NCBI GenBank assembly: GCA_016934435.1
Contig: JAFGSU010000043.1
Coordinates: forward strand, 1 to 9,748
DNA from: Candidatus Zhuqueibacterota bacterium
GTDB taxonomy: Bacteria > Zhuqueibacterota > Zhuqueibacteria > Residuimicrobiales > Residuimicrobiaceae
Length of the DNA stretch: 9,748 nucleotides
Direction of reading: 5' to 3'
Positions 6,364-9,748 of this stretch are shown piece by piece. A model generated the notes under the pieces. The model was given only the letters and a program-made list of their open reading frames with translations. It was not told the origin of the DNA and did no database searches. The translations under genes were made by a program, and so were the position numbers. Numbering within the stretch: position 1 is the stretch's first letter; each line of letters opens with the position of its first letter.

Positions 6364-6568
6364 ATTCAGGAGAACCGAACAGTGACGCATGCTTTTTGCC
6401 CTTTGGGCACTGAAAATAACCCATTCGGTGTTACCGGTCGAGCTGAACTGATCATATGACACCTTCAAAATAACCAGAACACTTTGTAGCCACCGAATCA
6501 CTTTAAAATTATTTGATTTATATATTTTTATTTGTATCTTGAAAGTTATGCAAATCATTCTTAGTTTG

Positions 6569-6610
6569 AATCATTCGCCGTTGAGGACGCTGAGCCACGC
6601 AGAGGGAAAA
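6569..6610. repeat. Possible remnant of a dispersed intergenic repeat
   Basis: The stretch contains CGTTGAGGACGCTGAG followed by CCACGCAGAGGGAAAA. From memory this resembles the GAG/ACGC-rich intergenic elements seen scattered in many bacterial genomes. Only one copy is present here, so the repeat nature cannot be shown from this window. Confidence 0.3.
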
Positions 6611-6648
6611 AACAATAAAATTTCAATGGATAGGAAGAAAGGGCATTG

Positions 6649-7911
6649 ATGAAGACACAAGCGTATAGCCTTATTGACTTGACCGGCATACTCGTCAAAT
6701 GGAAAAAATTCATTTTAAGAAATTTTATTATTGTCTGTGTCATTATGGTTATCATCAGCCTGGTGGTGCCGCGCTGGTACCGGGCGAATACAATCCTTTT
6801 ACCGCCATCTGAAGACAGTGGCGGCATGGGGCTCGCAGCGGCGCTTCTCAGCAATCTGCCGGTAAGCGGTTTTGGCTCCGGAAATTTGGGCGCCTTTTCG
6901 CAGGAAACCAATATATTCCTGGCCATTTTAAACAGTCGCTCCCTGTTATCCGCTATTGTTGATAAATTTGATCTTAAAAAAGAATATAAAACCGAGACTC
7001 TGGAAGAAGCCATCAAGGCGTTGCAGGATCACATAACCATGCAGGTGAACGAAGACGGAACAATAGCCGTAGCGGCCGAAGCCGGAACGCCATTTTTAGC
7101 CAGTGAAGCGGAAGTATTGCGAGCAAAAACACTGGCGCGCGATATGACCAATGCCATTGTAACGGAATTGGATATCGTGAACAAAAGAATCAAGGTGGAA
7201 CAGGCTCACAATACGCGGATATTCATCGAAAAAAGGTATCATCAAAACCTTGAGGATTTACGCGCGGCTGAAGAGGCGTTAAAATTGTTTCAACAAAAGC
7301 ACGAAGCCATTGCATTGCCGGAGCAAACTAAAGCGGTCATTACGGCGGCCGCAGAAATTCGCGCCCAAATTACCGCCAAGGAAATCGAAGCCGAATTTTT
7401 GGCCAAATATCTGGGTAAAACACATCCCGACTATGTGAAAGCGCAAAATGAATTGTCGATCCTGACGGCAAAGTATAATCAGTTCAAATATGGAACCAAT
7501 GGTGACAAGTATTCTACCTCCATCTGGGATGATGAGAGAGATATTTTCATTCCCATCGACAAGGTGCCCGAGTTGGGATTGCAGTTTGCCCGTCTGTATC
7601 GTGAAGTGATGCTGCAGGAAAAAATCCTCGAATTCATCCTCCCACAATATGAACAGGCCAAGATTCAAGAGGCGAAAGACACGCCCACCGTTCAAGTACT
7701 CGATCGCGCCGAACTACCCGAACGAAAATCACGCCCCAAGCGCATGATCATGGTCGCCGTTGCCGGTTTGTTAGCCATTGCGTTCTCTTTGGGTTTCGCG
7801 CTGATTGTGGAACGCGTGCAAACGCTGCAACAAACCAGTCCGGAAAAATATCGAAAGTTGCAGCAAATCTCCCGTTCCTTCATCAGCGATTGGCGATTTT
7901 GGAAAAAATAG
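6649..7911 (+). CDS. Wzz-type polysaccharide co-polymerase without a kinase domain
   Basis: Inner-membrane chain-length determinant that works with the polymerase and flippase to set glycan length or assist export. The 420-residue protein has the family layout: a short cytoplasmic N-terminus, a first membrane segment at about 24-41, a large periplasmic region, and a second membrane segment at about 366-387. The periplasmic region contains YRANTILLPP, NIFLAILNSRSLLSAIV and a long helical/coiled part at about 160-285. Just before the second membrane segment is the proline-containing PERKSRPKR. The tail of about 30 residues ends there, with no Walker A/B or tyrosine-rich cluster, so no BY-kinase is fused. 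The ATG at 6649 is preferred over the adjacent TTG at 6646; AAAGGG lies 5 nt upstream. The next gene starts 27 nt downstream, consistent with an operon. Confidence 0.9.
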   Translation: MKTQAYSLIDLTGILVKWKKFILRNFIIVCVIMVIISLVVPRWYRANTILLPPSEDSGGMGLAAALLSNLPVSGFGSGNLGAFSQETNIFLAILNSRSLLSAIVDKFDLKKEYKTETLEEAIKALQDHITMQVNEDGTIAVAAEAGTPFLASEAEVLRAKTLARDMTNAIVTELDIVNKRIKVEQAHNTRIFIEKRYHQNLEDLRAAEEALKLFQQKHEAIALPEQTKAVITAAAEIRAQITAKEIEAEFLAKYLGKTHPDYVKAQNELSILTAKYNQFKYGTNGDKYSTSIWDDERDIFIPIDKVPELGLQFARLYREVMLQEKILEFILPQYEQAKIQEAKDTPTVQVLDRAELPERKSRPKRMIMVAVAGLLAIAFSLGFALIVERVQTLQQTSPEKYRKLQQISRSFISDWRFWKK

Positions 7912-7938
7912 TTGCAGGGCGCTCGCGAAATATAAAAA

Positions 7939-9360
7939 ATGACTACATCACCCATTGACATATACCCGCGGCTGCATGCCAGATCTCTTTTCATCGCAAC
8001 CATGGGTATCGTAACCATTGCGGCTCTCCTGGCGATAACGGCGGAATCCGTGACTTACTTGAAAAGTGGATTTATCCTTTTAGCCGGCACGGGTCTGGTT
8101 TTAATTTTATTAAATCCGGAATACGGCCTGCTTTTTTCATTTTCTTCAGCCATATTTAAAGAATGGCTGTATTTGAATGTACCTTTCTTTGCCCAGTTCG
8201 ATTTTACGCTTGCTATCTTTTTACTCACCATGGTCAGTGTTTTTTACTACCTGATTAAAAACAATTATCTATTCGATATCCGGTTGCCAGCCAGCGCACT
8301 GCCCCTGTTGCTGTTCAGCGCATTTATGATTTTTTCCGTCATCTATTCGCTCTCATTCAAATATGGCAGTTATAAATCCTTCAGTTTTCTGTTTTTTAAT
8401 TGGGCGCTCTTTCTTTTTCCTATTTTGGTTATACGCGACCAGGCCAGCGCCATAAAATTATTTAAGGGGTTAATCGTCGTCGCTATTTTAGTAGCCCTGT
8501 TTACGATTGTATCGCTGATCAAGAGCGTTCTGAGCAAATCCATCATTTTTACCTATCGTTCTTCCTTTCTCGAGGTCAATCCCATCAGCTATGCAAACTG
8601 GATCGGGGCAATTGCCATAATGTTCCTCGTCATGATTCCACTGGTGAAGAAAAAGATCCGGCGTATTTTCTGTTATATGGGTTTGCTTGCGCTGGTGGCG
8701 ACGATTTTTGCGGCGAATTCACGCGGTCCCATGGTGAGTTTTGTGGTCGTCCTAACGATTTTAATGGCGATTCGATATCGCGGAAAACCAAAGCGAAATC
8801 TCCTGATATGGTCGGCTGTTGGCGTTGTTGTCGTCATTCTGCTGCTGCTTGTATTGCCGGAGCAGGTTACCAGCCGCTATACCGATGTTTTTACCCAGGA
8901 AGAGAGAAGTAAAAACCTGACATTTTTCACCGTCAATACGCGGCTGTATAACTGGCAGGCTGCCTGGAATATGGCCACAGACAGTATAATCCATTTTCTC
9001 TTTGGCGTCGGCAGCGGCGGATTCAGCCAGATGATCTATCGTCAGGATATTCGCTGGTATCCCCATAACATATTTTTAGAAGTGTTTTGCGAGTTAGGCC
9101 TGATCGGCACGGTTTTGCTCCTGTGGCATTTTGCCGGCGTAGCCGCAACCGGTCTGAAAGCCTATAAAATAACAATGCCCGAAAAAACCAAAGCTATTTT
9201 CCTGGCTGTTATTTTAGCGGCCATATTTAATTTCATCGGCGCCCAGTTTAGTGGAGATCTAAACGATAATCGGCGATTATGGTTCTTTCTGGGTCTGGTG
9301 ATCGCTCTTTCAAACTTAACTATAGATAAGCAAGCAACGGCAGATGGACGCAATTCATAG
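7939..9360 (+). CDS. O-antigen polymerase/ligase-family membrane protein (Wzy/WaaL-like)
   Basis: Integral membrane glycosyltransferase-type protein that would polymerise lipid-linked repeat units or transfer the glycan to an acceptor. The 473 residues consist mostly of hydrophobic helices, roughly ten to twelve. A large extracytoplasmic loop lies at about 305-385. It carries the features expected of the O-antigen ligase/polymerase superfamily: NSRGP (260-264, with R262), NTRLYNWQAAW (333-343) and PHNIFLEVFCELGLIG (375-390, with H376). These Arg and His positions match conserved functional residues of the superfamily. The ATG at 7939 has no obvious Shine-Dalgarno, so translation may depend on the preceding gene 27 nt upstream. 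Its 3' end overlaps the flippase start by 17 nt. Polymerase and ligase cannot be separated by sequence alone; its place between a co-polymerase and a flippase favours Wzy. Confidence 0.88.
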   Translation: MTTSPIDIYPRLHARSLFIATMGIVTIAALLAITAESVTYLKSGFILLAGTGLVLILLNPEYGLLFSFSSAIFKEWLYLNVPFFAQFDFTLAIFLLTMVSVFYYLIKNNYLFDIRLPASALPLLLFSAFMIFSVIYSLSFKYGSYKSFSFLFFNWALFLFPILVIRDQASAIKLFKGLIVVAILVALFTIVSLIKSVLSKSIIFTYRSSFLEVNPISYANWIGAIAIMFLVMIPLVKKKIRRIFCYMGLLALVATIFAANSRGPMVSFVVVLTILMAIRYRGKPKRNLLIWSAVGVVVVILLLLVLPEQVTSRYTDVFTQEERSKNLTFFTVNTRLYNWQAAWNMATDSIIHFLFGVGSGGFSQMIYRQDIRWYPHNIFLEVFCELGLIGTVLLLWHFAGVAATGLKAYKITMPEKTKAIFLAVILAAIFNFIGAQFSGDLNDNRRLWFFLGLVIALSNLTIDKQATADGRNS

Positions 9361-9748
9361 CAGAATAGTCGGGAATTCACTTTTCGTATACCTCGGCAGA
9401 ATCTTTAATCTCATATTCAATTTTTTTATCTATCTATTTCTCGCCAACTATCTGGGGGAAACGGCTTTTGGCCGGCTTTCCATCGCCATCGCTTACGTCG
9501 GCACTTTTGATATTATTTCCAATTTTGGCTTGAACCAGATTCTGGTACGGGAGATTTCCAAGAACCCCTCCGATCAGGCCCGTTTCCTTGGGAGTGGTAT
9601 TGTTTTCAAAATTCTACTCGCCTTTGTTTCCGTCGGTACGCTATTGCTTATCATACCGTTTTTAGGGTACAACCGGGAAACGCAGATTCTCATCGCTATC
9701 ATTTCTATCAATTTTCTCATCTCCTCGAAAATGTCATCCACCCGGACG
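9344..9748 (+). CDS. Wzx-type polysaccharide flippase, N-terminal part (cut by the right window edge)
   Basis: Predicted to move undecaprenyl-linked oligosaccharide units across the inner membrane (MOP/MATE-like exporter superfamily). An open frame from ATG 9344-9346 continues for 135 codons to the window end. The product opens with RIVGNSLFVYLGRIFNLIFN and FLANYLGETAFGRLSIA, the typical first two helices of this family, where a GR or GK turn and a 'YLG...FG' motif recur. NQILVREISKNP and a further hydrophobic pair (about 83-105 and 113-127) follow. The gene starts inside the end of the polymerase/ligase gene (17-nt overlap) with only a weak ribosome site, so translational coupling is likely. 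Full-length members have about 12-14 helices; the rest lies outside the window. Confidence 0.87.
   Translation, partial: MDAIHSRIVGNSLFVYLGRIFNLIFNFFIYLFLANYLGETAFGRLSIAIAYVGTFDIISNFGLNQILVREISKNPSDQARFLGSGIVFKILLAFVSVGTLLLIIPFLGYNRETQILIAIISINFLISSKMSSTRT

Larger units (their letters stand above)
6297..6648. other. Long intergenic leader region before the polysaccharide operon
   Basis: These 352 bases lack a convincing gene. They hold a strong promoter match (6329-6357) overlapped by a palindrome (6349-6363), a near-perfect 12-nt direct repeat (6332-6343 and 6379-6390), possible competing RNA arms (6374-6498), an AT-rich block (about 6500-6540) and a purine-rich stretch resembling a dispersed intergenic repeat (6569-6610). 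No convincing intrinsic terminator for the beta-helix gene was found. Confidence 0.6.

Noticed and set aside
6397..6409. TGCCC-TTT-GGGCA hairpin considered as an intrinsic terminator of the beta-helix gene
   Set aside because: Only 5 bp, about 100 nt after the stop, with no T-run following on the plus strand; it also lies after the strong promoter.
6238..6459. Small plus-strand open frame spanning the end of the beta-helix gene and the promoter region
   Set aside because: No ribosome site, unremarkable composition, and it crosses the -35/-10 elements.
1..9748. CRISPR arrays, tRNA/rRNA genes, insertion sequences, toxin-antitoxin or defence genes
   Set aside because: None seen on either strand. 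There are no regularly spaced repeats, transposase motifs or cloverleaf-like sequences that I could support.

Overview
The window looks like chromosomal DNA from a Gram-negative-type bacterium. It encodes a lipoprotein with a lipobox, secreted and membrane exopolysaccharide proteins, and a type 2 isoleucyl-tRNA synthetase. The gene content and moderate base composition would suit an FCB-like lineage (Bacteroidetes, Calditrichaeota or KSB1 relatives). That is inference; there is no rRNA or other decisive marker here.

Left half (1-4282), all on the minus strand and tightly spaced, so probably one operon. In transcription order it holds a DivIVA-domain protein, a small lipoprotein/membrane protein with a coiled coil, a trimeric-type purine nucleoside phosphorylase, an S-methyl-5'-thioadenosine phosphorylase, and the N-terminal 345 residues of IleRS, which runs off the left edge. 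The divIVA-to-ileS linkage is familiar from other bacteria; here two purine-salvage phosphorylases and a lipoprotein lie between them.

Centre (4283-4661) is an AT-rich divergent intergenic region with a candidate promoter for the minus-strand operon and a nested inverted repeat. To its right on the plus strand is a secreted parallel beta-helix protein (4662-6296).

A second long non-coding stretch (6297-6648) carries a near-consensus sigma70-type promoter (TTGACA, 17 bp, TATATT) whose -10 lies in a perfect 15-nt palindrome. A leader of roughly 285 nt with competing base-pairing arms follows. It reads into a surface-polysaccharide operon: a Wzz-type polysaccharide co-polymerase without a kinase domain, an O-antigen polymerase/ligase-family membrane protein, and the first 135 residues of a Wzx-type flippase that runs off the right edge. 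These three proteins would flip, polymerise and set the chain length of a lipid-linked glycan. The beta-helix protein could bind or modify it.

I see no obvious new defence or mobile system. The most notable points are active-site variants: a GxHH swap of the HIGH motif in IleRS (linked to mupirocin hyper-resistance), and MTAP-like substitutions in the PNP that predict 6-aminopurine preference. The controlled leader of the polysaccharide operon comes next.
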